Below, piece by piece: positions 52,289-61,616 of a DNA stretch of 64,000 bases. Made by a program: the position numbers and the translations under genes. The stretch's first letter is position 1. Every line of letters starts with the position of its first letter. This DNA is from Gammaproteobacteria bacterium. Lineage in GTDB: Bacteria; Pseudomonadota; Gammaproteobacteria; Eutrophobiales; Eutrophobiaceae. The DNA lies in NCBI GenBank assembly GCA_028279365.1, contig JANQNX010000006.1:62001-126000 (forward strand). Reading direction: 5' to 3'. Below the pieces are notes generated by a model that did not search any database, was not told the DNA's origin, and saw only the letters and a list, made by a program, of their open reading frames with translations.

Positions 52289-52561
52289 ATGAACAAGCTC
52301 AAAACACATCTATTAATTGCATCATTAATTTTTAATCCAATTTTGTCGTTTGCAGCGACGAATCAAGGTTCGCCTCGACTTGTCGACGCTGGTAATGATG
52401 GCAGTGAGAGATATTACATCGTGTATTGCCCCGATGGTCGTAGAGGAAGTGTCGTGAACTATTATGAAGAAGGAAAGGTTTGTACACGTCCGGAAGGCGC
52501 ACAAGAAGACATTTGTAGCGCATGGACTATCGACGAAGCAGCAAAAGCAGCGTGTAATTAA
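52289..52561 (+). CDS. Small secreted protein inserted between pilX and pilY1
   Basis: A 90-residue protein with signal peptide (LLIASLIFNPILSFAA). The mature part is short and contains three Cys (YIVYCPDG, GKVCTRP, DICSAW) plus a final C-N. RBS AGGAG at 52276-52280 and ATG 52289 are well placed, so this is very probably a real gene. I recognise no family. Position between pilX and pilY1 implies a role with PilY1, but PilY2 of Pseudomonas lies after pilY1, so it is not simply the same gene. Confidence 0.75.
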   Translation: MNKLKTHLLIASLIFNPILSFAATNQGSPRLVDAGNDGSERYYIVYCPDGRRGSVVNYYEEGKVCTRPEGAQEDICSAWTIDEAAKAACN

Positions 52562-52613
52562 TCCTGTTTTTCATTGTAAATATTTAAAGACCCCATATTA
52601 AGAGAGCAACACT

Positions 52614-55600
52614 ATGTTGAACACGTTAATAAAAAAATATCTTTATTCTCTGGCTGTATTAGCGCTGGTTTTTAACAGTGGTTCAGCTGTTTATGCAGAT
52701 GACACTGAAATTTACTTCACTGGGCAAGGTGCTGATGAAGCTGTTAGACCGAACATTATTTTTATTCTCGATACCTCTGGAAGTATGAGCGCTACTGTAT
52801 CAGGCACCGGTGGACAATCGCGTTTAGAGGTAATGAAAGACGCGGTAAAACAGGTCATTACTGACGTGGAAGACGTCAATATTGGTTTAATGCGATTTAC
52901 CAGTGGTTCCGGTGGCCCGGTATTATTTCCTGTAACTGGCCTTGAGAGTGATGTTAACACTGTTGAATCTGAGGCCACAGTAGGTACATTCGATTATGAA
53001 ACATCGATAACCGATGGCATTAATGATGTAGAAATGAATATTGATGATTCGAATGCGATGTATCTTTCTCAAAGTATTATTGAGGTTGACCAAATAAACA
53101 CAACTATTTCCACTATTCCTACTACGGCTTCATTCGAACAGCGTTTAACTAGCAATAATAGGGATGCTGAAGAAAAGGTCGGCGGTGGTGACGACGGTGA
53201 TGTTGATGATGACAGTGGCGATCTGGACTTTAGACCGAACAGCATTGTTTCGACTTTGTTTGAAGTTAATATACCTGACAATGCCAAGATTACTGATGCC
53301 TATATTCAATTCAGGGTCGATAATCAAAGAACAACGACAACGAATATCACAATTTACGGAGAGGACTCTGACGATGCCAGTTTCTTCGATGAATGTAATG
53401 ATGGCTGCAAGGATATTTCGTCTCGTACCAGAACATCCGCTTCGGTCGCCTGGAATGGTGTCGCTGCATCCAGCGCTGGTGCTGCAGTCAACACACCGGA
53501 TATAAAAACTATCGTGCAGGAGATTGTGAGTCGTGGCTGCGCCGATCCGTCTGACCCGACCAATACTACAAACTGCACCTATGAAAATGATGAAATGAAC
53601 TTCATCTTTATCACCAGCACGGGTAATCGCGATTTTGAATCGAGAAATGGTAGTTCCAGTAGAGCGCCAAAACTATTTATCGAATACGAAAGCGGTACAA
53701 CTACTGCGACAAATTCTGATACCCAAATTGCCGGGTTACGTTTTGAAAACATCCGCATCCCTCAAGGCGCGACAATTACCGATGCGAGCCTGATATTTAC
53801 GCCAACTTCTACCGTTACTACTACGGCTGAATGGAGGATCACTGCTGAAGATGTTGATAATTCAGCAGAGTTTACCTCAGCTGATGGAAATATTAGTGTT
53901 GGGACTCGAACACGAACAAGTGCCGTGGCAGAATGGGACATTGGTACCGGTGATTGGGCCACGGATGCTGATGGAGGTGTGGCGATTGAAACGTCAGACC
54001 AGGGCGGCAACACACCTTTAAAAAATGTAATCCAGGAAGTTGTCAACCGTCCCGGATGGTGCGGAGGAAACTCCCTAAGCTTGTTCATTACCGGTGATGA
54101 TGACGTAAATAAAGTTAGAGGCTTTGAAAGCTTTGAAAGCTCTGCAGATAATACTGTTCGATTAAAATACTCTTACACCTCATCCGGCGGTTGTTTTGAA
54201 AATATTGAAACATCTCAAGCCGGTATAGGAAATGATGATGCCGAACAAGCGGCATCTGTGGTCAATACCATTGATACCGATCTTAACATAGGACAAGCGT
54301 CAGACGTTGGTCAAAGCCAAACGGTAGGCTTACGTTTTCAGGGTATTGATGTCCCTCAAGGCTCTTCAATCATAGAAGCAAGGCTGTTGTTCTATGCGCA
54401 AGGCACGTCAACCGGAACAGCGAACTTTACCATCAAGGGCATAGATGTTGATGATGTCGTCAGTTTCTCTGCCACAACAGATGACATTACTAATAGACCA
54501 GCAACAACGGCGTCTGTGGCATGGGCTCCAGAAGACTGGACGACTACCGGTGAACTCTATGAAAGTGCAGACATATCAACTGTCGTTGCTGAAATTGTCG
54601 CACGACCTGGATGGGCCAGTGGCAATAATATGGGTTTTATTATTGAGCCGGGCACTGGCGAGCGTATTGCCGATTCGTATAATGGCGATCCTGCAAGAGG
54701 ACCCAGGTTGAGGCTTCGCTACGCAGATACGGTGAGTTTGCCATTTAAATCAGTTCGCGAGACTCTAATAGAGATCGTTGATGATCTTCCCGCTAGCGGC
54801 TTAACACCTATACAGGAAACATTGTATGAAGCAGCACGCTATTGGCGCGGTGAAAGTATGGAATATGGCGATAGTCGTGCTGGGGCAAGAAGAGCAAGGA
54901 TTAGCCATCCTGGTAGTTATTGCACTAGCCCAGGAAACTGTCGAGGTGCCAAGGAAAATGAAGGTGGCGGTACACCAACGGATGAATATGGTGTCTATAC
55001 ACCAAGTTCTTGTAATATTGCCACTAACCCGAGTAGCAGTAATTGTTCCTCTCAAGTTATCGAACACGATGATAACAGCAATGAAGCCAGGTATATCTCC
55101 CCTTTCAGTTCAGATTTAACCTGCGCGAATAACTATCAAGTACTGTTAACAGACGGTAGCGCTAACGGCGGCAACAATGATAGTCCTGAAATCAAGGCAT
55201 TGACTGGAAAAAGCACTTGTTTCGCTAATAACAGCACATTTAAAACGTCAGATGATATTGATAGAACATATCCCAGCAGTGAAGATTGCACAGTTGACTT
55301 GGCTCAATATATGGCAACTGTCGATCAATCTACCAGCAGCGTTGGTGAGAACCTGGCTAATGACCAATTAGTTAAAACCTACACGATTGGTTTCAACCTT
55401 GATAATGCAGGGGCGACACAATTTATTAAAGACATTGCCAATCTTGGCGAAGGTCAGTTTTACGAAGCGAGCACAGCAGGACAACTAGTTGATGTGTTTA
55501 CGACTATTCTGACAGATGTTAAGAGCGATCCTACTTCGTTTGTATCGCCTTCACTCGCAACCAACGCATTCAACCGTTTACTTAGTCGAGACGAAGTTTA

Positions 55601-57710
55601 CTTTGGTTTATTTACGCCTGAGCTGTCATCGTCATGGTACGGTAACATGAAGAAATACAATATTTGTGTTGATACTGCTGATGGTTGTTCTTTGGGTGCA
55701 ATACTGGATGCTACCAGTGCAAATGCAATTGATGACACCGATAACCGCTTCAAAGACACGGCGCAAAGTATTTGGTCAGATTCAGTGGATGGACGGGCTA
55801 CCACACAAGGTGGGGCTGGTGCGGAAATCACTGACTACACAAATCAAATTTTGTACACCGATAAGGGCGTTCCTGGGTTTCCTGTATCAGGAGCCTTGCT
55901 AAGCGCATCCGGACTAAAAATGACGAGTTCGAATTGGGATGATGCTGCTTTGGCTGCTTTAAGAGCTGGCGTTTGTCCGACGCCATCCACCACAGGCGGG
56001 TCAGAGTGTGAAGAAAGGATGCATTGGCTGCTTGGTAAGAAAGTAATAACCGACGCTAGCAATGACGTAAACGTTAATCAACGCTGGTCTGTCAATGATG
56101 TACTGCATAGCTCACCCTCAGTCATAACCTACGGCGGTGCAGATACTGATAATGATGGTATTACTGAGACATTTTTCGACAAAATTGTCTATGGTACTAA
56201 TGATGGCACTTTGCACTTTGTGAATGGCACGACAGGTGTTGAAGAGTGGCGTTATCTACCCAGCGATTTCTGGCAACAGCAGCAAACTCAATATCTGGAC
56301 GCTCAAGGCGACCACACCTATGGAATCGATATTACGCCGGCAATATGGCAGGTTGATAACAACTTTAATGGGACAATAGAGCCAGGCCTAGGGGATTTTG
56401 TTAAAGTCTTCCTTGCTACACGTCGTGGGGGCAACTATTTATATGCACTCGATCTGACAGCAACAGTTGGCGATATTACTGATACAGTTATTCCAAGGTT
56501 TCTCTGGCGTAAACAAGGTGGGGTTGATGTCGGCTATGAGCGTCTTGGTCAAACCTGGTCTCAACCTCAAATCGCACAGATTTCTGTTAAATCAGGTGCT
56601 ACCACCACCAGCAAAGATGTATTGATTTTTGGTGGAGGCTACGACACGGCTCTTGACGACCCGAATGTGTATACCCCAGCAGATAATTCGGGTAATGATT
56701 TTCTTGGAAATGCCGTTTACATAGCAGATCCTAATGATGGCAGTGTAATCGTTTCAATTAGTGGCTCGGGAAGCGGTGCTGACATTGAAGTACCTGAAAT
56801 GAGTTATTCCATCCCATCTCGAATCAGGGTAGTTGATAGTGATGGAGACAGTCTGATTGACAGGCTGTATTTTGGCGATACAGGAGGTCAGATATGGCGT
56901 GTAGATTTAGCAGCCGATATCGATACGACTGGCACTAGCCCTACCCCTGAGAGTACCACTGTAGTAGGAAGGTTAGCGTCTATTTCTGACACTACAGACG
57001 ATACCAAGAAAAGACGTTTTTTCGAGCCACCTTCCGTAGTGCAGGTGAGAGATACCGTTTACTCTGATACTGCAGAATATGATTATGTACTTATTGGATC
57101 AGGCTTCCGACCAAGCCCGCTAAATACCGAAGTACTGGATCAGTTCTATGCATTTCGTGATACTTTCATCGACGCTAACTCCTTACCTGATGCTGATGGT
57201 GATAACATCGCGGAAGCGACTGATGGCTATCCCTCTGCCGGAGGTATTCCAATAACAACTACCACGATGGTAGATGCGACAACTCGCGCACTCGATGCAA
57301 CTAATGCGAGTGATTTAGCCGGTGACGGTTGGTACTACGACTTTACTGCAAGTGGTAATACTGCTGAAAAAGTGCTGTCGGCACCAACAACTACAGCCGG
57401 TATTGTTACTTTTACAACCTTCAGACCAAGTGCTGTATCTATTACGGACCCTTGTCAAGGTGGAGTGGGCAATGCAAATGCCTATAATTTCAATATTTTA
57501 TCCGCAAATGGCGCACTCGACTGGGACGGTGACGGCGATATCGATTTAGCTGACAGAGCGCTGGCCCTAGGCGGTGGCATCCCCTCAGATGTAGTGCCTG
57601 TATTCACTAAAGAAGGGGTTGTTGGTATCGTAGGTATTGAGGGTGGTGCCTCGCAATTAGGCAAATTAGCCGGGCTTCCACGTTATCGAACCTATTGGTA
57701 TGAAGAGTAA
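52614..57710 (+). CDS. pilY1: PilY1, large type IV pilus tip adhesin/mechanosensor
   Basis: A 1,698-residue protein with signal peptide (cut near VYADD). The VWA metal site DTSGS is at residues 53-57. Then come three repeated beta-rich modules (about 206-367, 368-520, 567-705), after which the VWA-type motifs resume: Thr731 (GLTPIQETL) and Asp847 (LLTDGS). The last half is the PilC-type beta-propeller with metal-binding loops, such as ADTDNDGITETF and DSDGDSLIDRLYF. PilY1 proteins are usually shorter (about 1,000-1,200). The extra modules account for the added length. It likely acts as adhesin and assembly regulator with the minor pilins. Confidence 0.93.
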   Translation: MLNTLIKKYLYSLAVLALVFNSGSAVYADDTEIYFTGQGADEAVRPNIIFILDTSGSMSATVSGTGGQSRLEVMKDAVKQVITDVEDVNIGLMRFTSGSGGPVLFPVTGLESDVNTVESEATVGTFDYETSITDGINDVEMNIDDSNAMYLSQSIIEVDQINTTISTIPTTASFEQRLTSNNRDAEEKVGGGDDGDVDDDSGDLDFRPNSIVSTLFEVNIPDNAKITDAYIQFRVDNQRTTTTNITIYGEDSDDASFFDECNDGCKDISSRTRTSASVAWNGVAASSAGAAVNTPDIKTIVQEIVSRGCADPSDPTNTTNCTYENDEMNFIFITSTGNRDFESRNGSSSRAPKLFIEYESGTTTATNSDTQIAGLRFENIRIPQGATITDASLIFTPTSTVTTTAEWRITAEDVDNSAEFTSADGNISVGTRTRTSAVAEWDIGTGDWATDADGGVAIETSDQGGNTPLKNVIQEVVNRPGWCGGNSLSLFITGDDDVNKVRGFESFESSADNTVRLKYSYTSSGGCFENIETSQAGIGNDDAEQAASVVNTIDTDLNIGQASDVGQSQTVGLRFQGIDVPQGSSIIEARLLFYAQGTSTGTANFTIKGIDVDDVVSFSATTDDITNRPATTASVAWAPEDWTTTGELYESADISTVVAEIVARPGWASGNNMGFIIEPGTGERIADSYNGDPARGPRLRLRYADTVSLPFKSVRETLIEIVDDLPASGLTPIQETLYEAARYWRGESMEYGDSRAGARRARISHPGSYCTSPGNCRGAKENEGGGTPTDEYGVYTPSSCNIATNPSSSNCSSQVIEHDDNSNEARYISPFSSDLTCANNYQVLLTDGSANGGNNDSPEIKALTGKSTCFANNSTFKTSDDIDRTYPSSEDCTVDLAQYMATVDQSTSSVGENLANDQLVKTYTIGFNLDNAGATQFIKDIANLGEGQFYEASTAGQLVDVFTTILTDVKSDPTSFVSPSLATNAFNRLLSRDEVYFGLFTPELSSSWYGNMKKYNICVDTADGCSLGAILDATSANAIDDTDNRFKDTAQSIWSDSVDGRATTQGGAGAEITDYTNQILYTDKGVPGFPVSGALLSASGLKMTSSNWDDAALAALRAGVCPTPSTTGGSECEERMHWLLGKKVITDASNDVNVNQRWSVNDVLHSSPSVITYGGADTDNDGITETFFDKIVYGTNDGTLHFVNGTTGVEEWRYLPSDFWQQQQTQYLDAQGDHTYGIDITPAIWQVDNNFNGTIEPGLGDFVKVFLATRRGGNYLYALDLTATVGDITDTVIPRFLWRKQGGVDVGYERLGQTWSQPQIAQISVKSGATTTSKDVLIFGGGYDTALDDPNVYTPADNSGNDFLGNAVYIADPNDGSVIVSISGSGSGADIEVPEMSYSIPSRIRVVDSDGDSLIDRLYFGDTGGQIWRVDLAADIDTTGTSPTPESTTVVGRLASISDTTDDTKKRRFFEPPSVVQVRDTVYSDTAEYDYVLIGSGFRPSPLNTEVLDQFYAFRDTFIDANSLPDADGDNIAEATDGYPSAGGIPITTTTMVDATTRALDATNASDLAGDGWYYDFTASGNTAEKVLSAPTTTAGIVTFTTFRPSAVSITDPCQGGVGNANAYNFNILSANGALDWDGDGDIDLADRALALGGGIPSDVVPVFTKEGVVGIVGIEGGASQLGKLAGLPRYRTYWYEE

Positions 57711-57726
57711 TAACTTGGTTGATCTT

Positions 57727-57759
57727 TATCAGTAGCTGACAAGCAGTCAGCTACTGATA
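57727..57759 (+). other. Perfect 14-bp hairpin between pilY1 and pilE
   Basis: TATCAGTAGCTGAC (57727-57740) and GTCAGCTACTGATA (57746-57759) pair perfectly with a 5-nt loop, 17 nt after the pilY1 stop. No T-run follows, so it is probably an mRNA stability or attenuation element within the pilus operon. Confidence 0.7.
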
Positions 57760-57827
57760 TACTGCCCAGGTGGAGTATTTTCAAAAACGGTGGTTAATAC
57801 TTAACTAGATAAACTAGAGGGGATATC

Positions 57828-58268
57828 ATGATAAAAACGCAGTCTACTAAAGCAAATCAATATGGTTTCACGTTGATCGAACTTATGATTGTTGTAGGAA
57901 TCATTGGTATTTTAGCTGCTGTTGCGTTTCCCTCTTATCAAAGATACGTTGAACGAGGTAAACGTTCTGAAGGACGCGCAGCATTGCTCGATGCCGCTGC
58001 GATACAGGAACGCCATTACTCAGATTGTAATCAATATGGAACGTTAGGAACAACGAGCGACTGTGCAGCAAATACAGTTAACATCGATACTACTACCGAA
58101 ACCGATAAATATAATCTCAGCATTACTCTGGGAACAAATAATCAAACCTATGTATTAACAGCAACACCAACTTTTACTGACACAGACTGTGGCAATCTGA
58201 CTTACACTCAAGCTGGTGTAAAAGGTTTGACTGGTACCGGAACAGTTAGAGACTGTTGGGCGAAATAA
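57828..58268 (+). CDS. pilE: PilE-type minor pilin
   Basis: A 146-residue pilin with [20 protein letters not shown] (cleavage G-F, Glu5), then [20 protein letters not shown], characteristic of PilE. Cysteines in SDCNQYG, DCA, DCGN and DCW can form disulfides. It lies before ispH-lspA-ileS, as in Pseudomonas (pilE next to ispH). RBS is AGAGGGG (57815-57821). Confidence 0.93.
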   Translation: MIKTQSTKANQYGFTLIELMIVVGIIGILAAVAFPSYQRYVERGKRSEGRAALLDAAAIQERHYSDCNQYGTLGTTSDCAANTVNIDTTTETDKYNLSITLGTNNQTYVLTATPTFTDTDCGNLTYTQAGVKGLTGTGTVRDCWAK

Positions 58269-58293
58269 GTAATTCATTTTGCGTTGTTTTATC

Positions 58294-59052
58294 ATGTCCA
58301 AAAGAACTACCCTGCTTTTTATTCTTTTAGTCAATGTAACTATTTTTTCAATCGGATGTTCAGAATCTGATACTCCAAACCAAGCTGAAAAAATAGCTAA
58401 GGAGAACAATTTAGCGAGCGTCGAAGAAAACACTGAAATTGGAACACAAAGCAACACGATAAAACCAAAATATAATTATAAAATTCTCCGAAGAAATATT
58501 ACATTTGGTGACGCGACATTTCCAGAAGTCAAATGGGCATTAACCGAAACTGACGTCCTGCAGCTATCAAACACTATGCACGCTCTCTATTCCATGCGCT
58601 GGCACCGCGGGGTCTATAATCTTCTTTTTGACTTGTGGCATTTAAATAAGGATAAATACCCTGAGTTAGCGTGGAAAACTATTGAACAAACACCCGTCAG
58701 AATAGCTTTAGCAAGCACAATAAGCAGAGAGCAAACAATTGATACATCGGAGTTTCAAAATTTTATCCGTTCTTATATGGATGATGAGAATCAATCTAAT
58801 TTGGCACAGGTAGTTATCGCATTAGGCTTAAATGGAAATCCTGACGACGTTGAATACATCAAAACTTTGGCAAGTGGAAGTGATCAGTTTGTCAGTAACA
58901 GCGCGATTAGTAGTTTAGCTATACTGAATCATGATTCAGCTAAAGAAGCAATGATAGAACTTTACGAACAGAACAAGGAAAACACAAAGGGAGATTTATT
59001 AATCGGGCTATTAGAAAAAGCATACTCCTGGTCTCCAGGAAATCACGAATAA
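58294..59052 (+). CDS. Lipoprotein of unknown function with helical-repeat (HEAT-like) region
   Basis: A 252-residue lipoprotein: hydrophobic start followed by lipobox FSIGC near residue 23. The remainder is acidic, then mostly helical. The C-terminal part (VVIALGLNGNPDDVEYIKTL, then ISSLAILNHDSAKEAM) looks like HEAT/Armadillo-type repeats, often used to hold protein partners. ATG 58294 is preferred to one five codons upstream. It sits directly after pilE (25 bp) on the same strand, so it may be cotranscribed. No known family was recognised. Confidence 0.7.
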   Translation: MSKRTTLLFILLVNVTIFSIGCSESDTPNQAEKIAKENNLASVEENTEIGTQSNTIKPKYNYKILRRNITFGDATFPEVKWALTETDVLQLSNTMHALYSMRWHRGVYNLLFDLWHLNKDKYPELAWKTIEQTPVRIALASTISREQTIDTSEFQNFIRSYMDDENQSNLAQVVIALGLNGNPDDVEYIKTLASGSDQFVSNSAISSLAILNHDSAKEAMIELYEQNKENTKGDLLIGLLEKAYSWSPGNHE

Positions 59053-59065
59053 GCCTCAGTAAAAT

Positions 59066-59530
59066 TTATTCACACGCTTTCTTTATGTATTCTTTTGATT
59101 TTTGAATTTCCGCTTGTCGTTCTTCCTCTGTTAAGTTTCTTTGACTTCCATCTGGATTTTTTACATTGACTCTCGGTCTTTGATAACTGGCAAGTCTTTT
59201 TCTGGCTTGTTCACATTGTTGCTCATTTTTTACTACTTCACTTTCGTTATTTTGCTGTAATTCCCTTTTTTCATTGCGCTCTTCTCGAAGCTCATTCAAC
59301 ATTTTATTTCGTTGTTCCAATGCTTGATTTGCCGCATCAGTGTCGACAGGGCTTGGTAAATCAAGCTTTTCTATATCATCAACTTCTGGGGGAGGGGTTT
59401 GGGTGTAATGGGTATTTCCTTGCTCATCAACCCATTTATATATTTCAGCTGTCGCTAGATTGTTTACGCAGAACACCAAAAACAGGGTTAGCGTTCTATA
59501 AAACGAAAAACTCATTATTTTTTTGTGCAT
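59066..59530 (-). CDS. Exported DUF4124 protein with coiled-coil tail
   Basis: A 154-residue protein with a signal peptide (LTLFLVFCVNNLATA) followed at once by a DUF4124 motif (EIYKWVDEQGNTHYTQTPPP) and a highly charged helix with many Arg/Glu/Gln (LEQRNKMLNELREERNEKRE). The function of DUF4124 is unknown; many such proteins are periplasmic and neighbours of envelope genes. It faces the lipoprotein gene, with 13 bp between the stop codons. The start could be Met1 or an ATG five codons further. Confidence 0.82.
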   Translation of the reverse strand: MHKKIMSFSFYRTLTLFLVFCVNNLATAEIYKWVDEQGNTHYTQTPPPEVDDIEKLDLPSPVDTDAANQALEQRNKMLNELREERNEKRELQQNNESEVVKNEQQCEQARKRLASYQRPRVNVKNPDGSQRNLTEEERQAEIQKSKEYIKKACE

Positions 59531-59689
59531 TGCAAAATCAGACCTAATATTTGATCCCTTTAAGTATACGACTCAAACATTCTAATGTAACCTACTGATA
59601 CTACTTGTAATGCTAGTTTACTGTGATCATCTTATACTTATGCCAGTTAATTTGAAAATTTACACTTTGAAAAGCCTAGAGGATTAACA

Positions 59690-60142
59690 ATGAAGAACAT
59701 AAGCATTTTCTTTTTTACGTTATTACTATTTTCTATAAATACTAATCTTTATGCAGCAGTAAAAATCGTTGAGTGTGAAGACGAACAAGGAAATCGCAGT
59801 TTCCAGAAAACTTGCCCACCAGGTTCAACTCAACTTAGCGAAAAAAAATTCAAAACGAGCTCTTCAACGACAAGTAACAAAACAGATATTCAGGCTACGC
59901 TTTATTTAATCCCGGACTGCGAGTCTTGTGAAGAAGTCATAGAATTTCTCAATGCAAGAAATATAGCTGTCACTGAGAAAGACGTCAGCGAAGATATTGA
60001 ACTGCAAAATGAATTAACTGAAATTTCTGGCTCACTGAAGGTACCGACAACATTAATCGGTGATGAAATATTAACTGGCTATAGTCGCTCAAGCTTTCTT
60101 GAGGCATTAGCTGCAGCTGGCTTCAAAGAAGATGATTCCTAG
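59690..60142 (+). CDS. Secreted DUF4124-glutaredoxin fusion
   Basis: A 150-residue protein. Signal peptide ([17 protein letters not shown]), a short DUF4124-like part ([20 protein letters not shown]), then a thioredoxin-fold glutaredoxin-like domain with active-site CESC in [16 protein letters not shown] and the cis-proline segment [16 protein letters not shown]. It should work in the periplasm as a disulfide oxidoreductase or thiol carrier. Its last 4 bp overlap the convergent ispH. The partner may be the cysteine-rich pilus proteins nearby, but this is a guess. Confidence 0.82.
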   Translation: MKNISIFFFTLLLFSINTNLYAAVKIVECEDEQGNRSFQKTCPPGSTQLSEKKFKTSSSTTSNKTDIQATLYLIPDCESCEEVIEFLNARNIAVTEKDVSEDIELQNELTEISGSLKVPTTLIGDEILTGYSRSSFLEALAAAGFKEDDS

Positions 60143-61092
60143 GCCGATTCCTTCTGTTCCATCAACTCTTTCGGTAAAGAAAACACGACTTTTTCAACGA
60201 TACCTGGTGCTTCTTCTACCATGGATGCACCCTTGCTCTTCAGGGTTGCGATCACTTCTTCGACCAGAATTTCGGGCGCAGATGCGCCCGCAGTTAAACC
60301 GATATTCTGTTTTCCATCCAGCCATTCATCCCTAATCTCAGACGCATCATCGATCAAATAAGCAGGTACGCCGGCTTTTTGAGATATTTCCATCAATCGT
60401 GTTGAATTAGAACTGTTAGGCGAACCAACGACTAATATAAGGTCGCATTGCGGCACCAGTTTTTTTACCGCATCCTGGCGGTTTTGCGTCGCATAACAAA
60501 TATCCTCTTTCTTCGGGCCGTCAATCTTGGGGAAACGCTCACGTAACGCATCAATCACCTCTGCCGTATCATCCATCGATAAGGTCGTTTGCGTCACGTA
60601 CGCCAGAAAATCGGGGTTCTTAACCTCAAGTTTCATAACATCTTCAACCGACTCAACCAGATACATACCCCCATTACCACTCTTGGTCTTGTATTGACCA
60701 ACGGTACCTTCGACTTCCGGGTGCCCCTCATGTCCGATTAGAATACATTCACGCTCTTCATCCTGATATTTCCCCACTTCCATATGCACCTTGGTTACTA
60801 ACGGACAAATCGCATCGAACACACGTAAATCACGACGGCTGGCTTCTTCCCTGACTGCCTTGGAAACACCGTGAGCACTGAAAATCACCGTTGAGTTATC
60901 CGGCACTTCATCCAATTCTTCGACAAACACAGCGCCTTTGTCACGCAAGGAATGCACAACATATTTATTGTGAACGACCTCATGTCGCACATAAACCGGT
61001 GCACCGAATAAACTCAATGCGCGTTCAACAATTTCGATAGCGCGGTCAACACCAGCACAGAAACCACGTGGATTAGCGAGTAATATTTGCAT
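60139..61092 (-). CDS. ispH: IspH, 4-hydroxy-3-methylbut-2-enyl diphosphate reductase
   Basis: Fe-S enzyme of the last step of the MEP isoprenoid pathway. The conserved cysteines are seen in [26 protein letters not shown] and [11 protein letters not shown]. Other family marks are HGHPEVEG-like [10 protein letters not shown] and [11 protein letters not shown]. Length is 317 residues. It overlaps the convergent glutaredoxin gene by 4 bp and lies 38 bp after lspA. The fkpB gene that often separates lspA and ispH is absent. Confidence 0.97.
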   Translation of the reverse strand: MQILLANPRGFCAGVDRAIEIVERALSLFGAPVYVRHEVVHNKYVVHSLRDKGAVFVEELDEVPDNSTVIFSAHGVSKAVREEASRRDLRVFDAICPLVTKVHMEVGKYQDEERECILIGHEGHPEVEGTVGQYKTKSGNGGMYLVESVEDVMKLEVKNPDFLAYVTQTTLSMDDTAEVIDALRERFPKIDGPKKEDICYATQNRQDAVKKLVPQCDLILVVGSPNSSNSTRLMEISQKAGVPAYLIDDASEIRDEWLDGKQNIGLTAGASAPEILVEEVIATLKSKGASMVEEAPGIVEKVVFSLPKELMEQKESA

Positions 61093-61130
61093 AACAACAA
61101 TACCTGTAAAAATTCTGGCGAATTATAGCA

Positions 61131-61607
61131 TTAACTAGAGGCTTGCTTGTCACTGTTTAGCCAAATAGCGTCAATTATCAGCATGATGGCCCCAATAGTA
61201 ATGGCAGAATCGGCAATGTTAAATGCCGGCCAATAGTACTTGCCATAGTATACTTCAATAAAATCAACCACATAGCCAAGTCTTATGCGGTCAACAACAT
61301 TCCCTATTGCACCACCCAATACCAATGCTAGTGCCGCCAGTAACCAGCGATTGCTTGCTGCAAGACTGCGCATCCAGAACACAATAAACAGGCTCACTCC
61401 CGAGGCCAGAACAATAAAAAACCAGCGTTGCCAGCCACCTGCATTACTGAGAAAGCTGAATGCAGCGCCGGTATTATGCATTAACGTTAGATTAAAACCG
61501 GGAAAAACCGCGTTGGCTTGATAGAGCGCTAGTTCACTTGAGGCTAGTATTTTAGTCAATTGATCCAGCATTACGACGAGCAACGACAGACTGAGCCACT
61601 TGAACAT
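61131..61607 (-). CDS. lspA: LspA, lipoprotein signal peptidase II
   Basis: Four-helix membrane aspartyl protease that cuts prolipoprotein signal peptides. The catalytic Asp residues are seen in GGAIGNVVDRIRLGYVVDF and FNIADSAITIG, and the N-terminal LVVMLDQLTKI is typical. Length 158 residues. It starts 9 bp after the ileS stop on the same strand, the widespread ileS-lspA pairing. Confidence 0.97.
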   Translation of the reverse strand: MFKWLSLSLLVVMLDQLTKILASSELALYQANAVFPGFNLTLMHNTGAAFSFLSNAGGWQRWFFIVLASGVSLFIVFWMRSLAASNRWLLAALALVLGGAIGNVVDRIRLGYVVDFIEVYYGKYYWPAFNIADSAITIGAIMLIIDAIWLNSDKQASS

Positions 61608-61616
61608 TATGATTGC

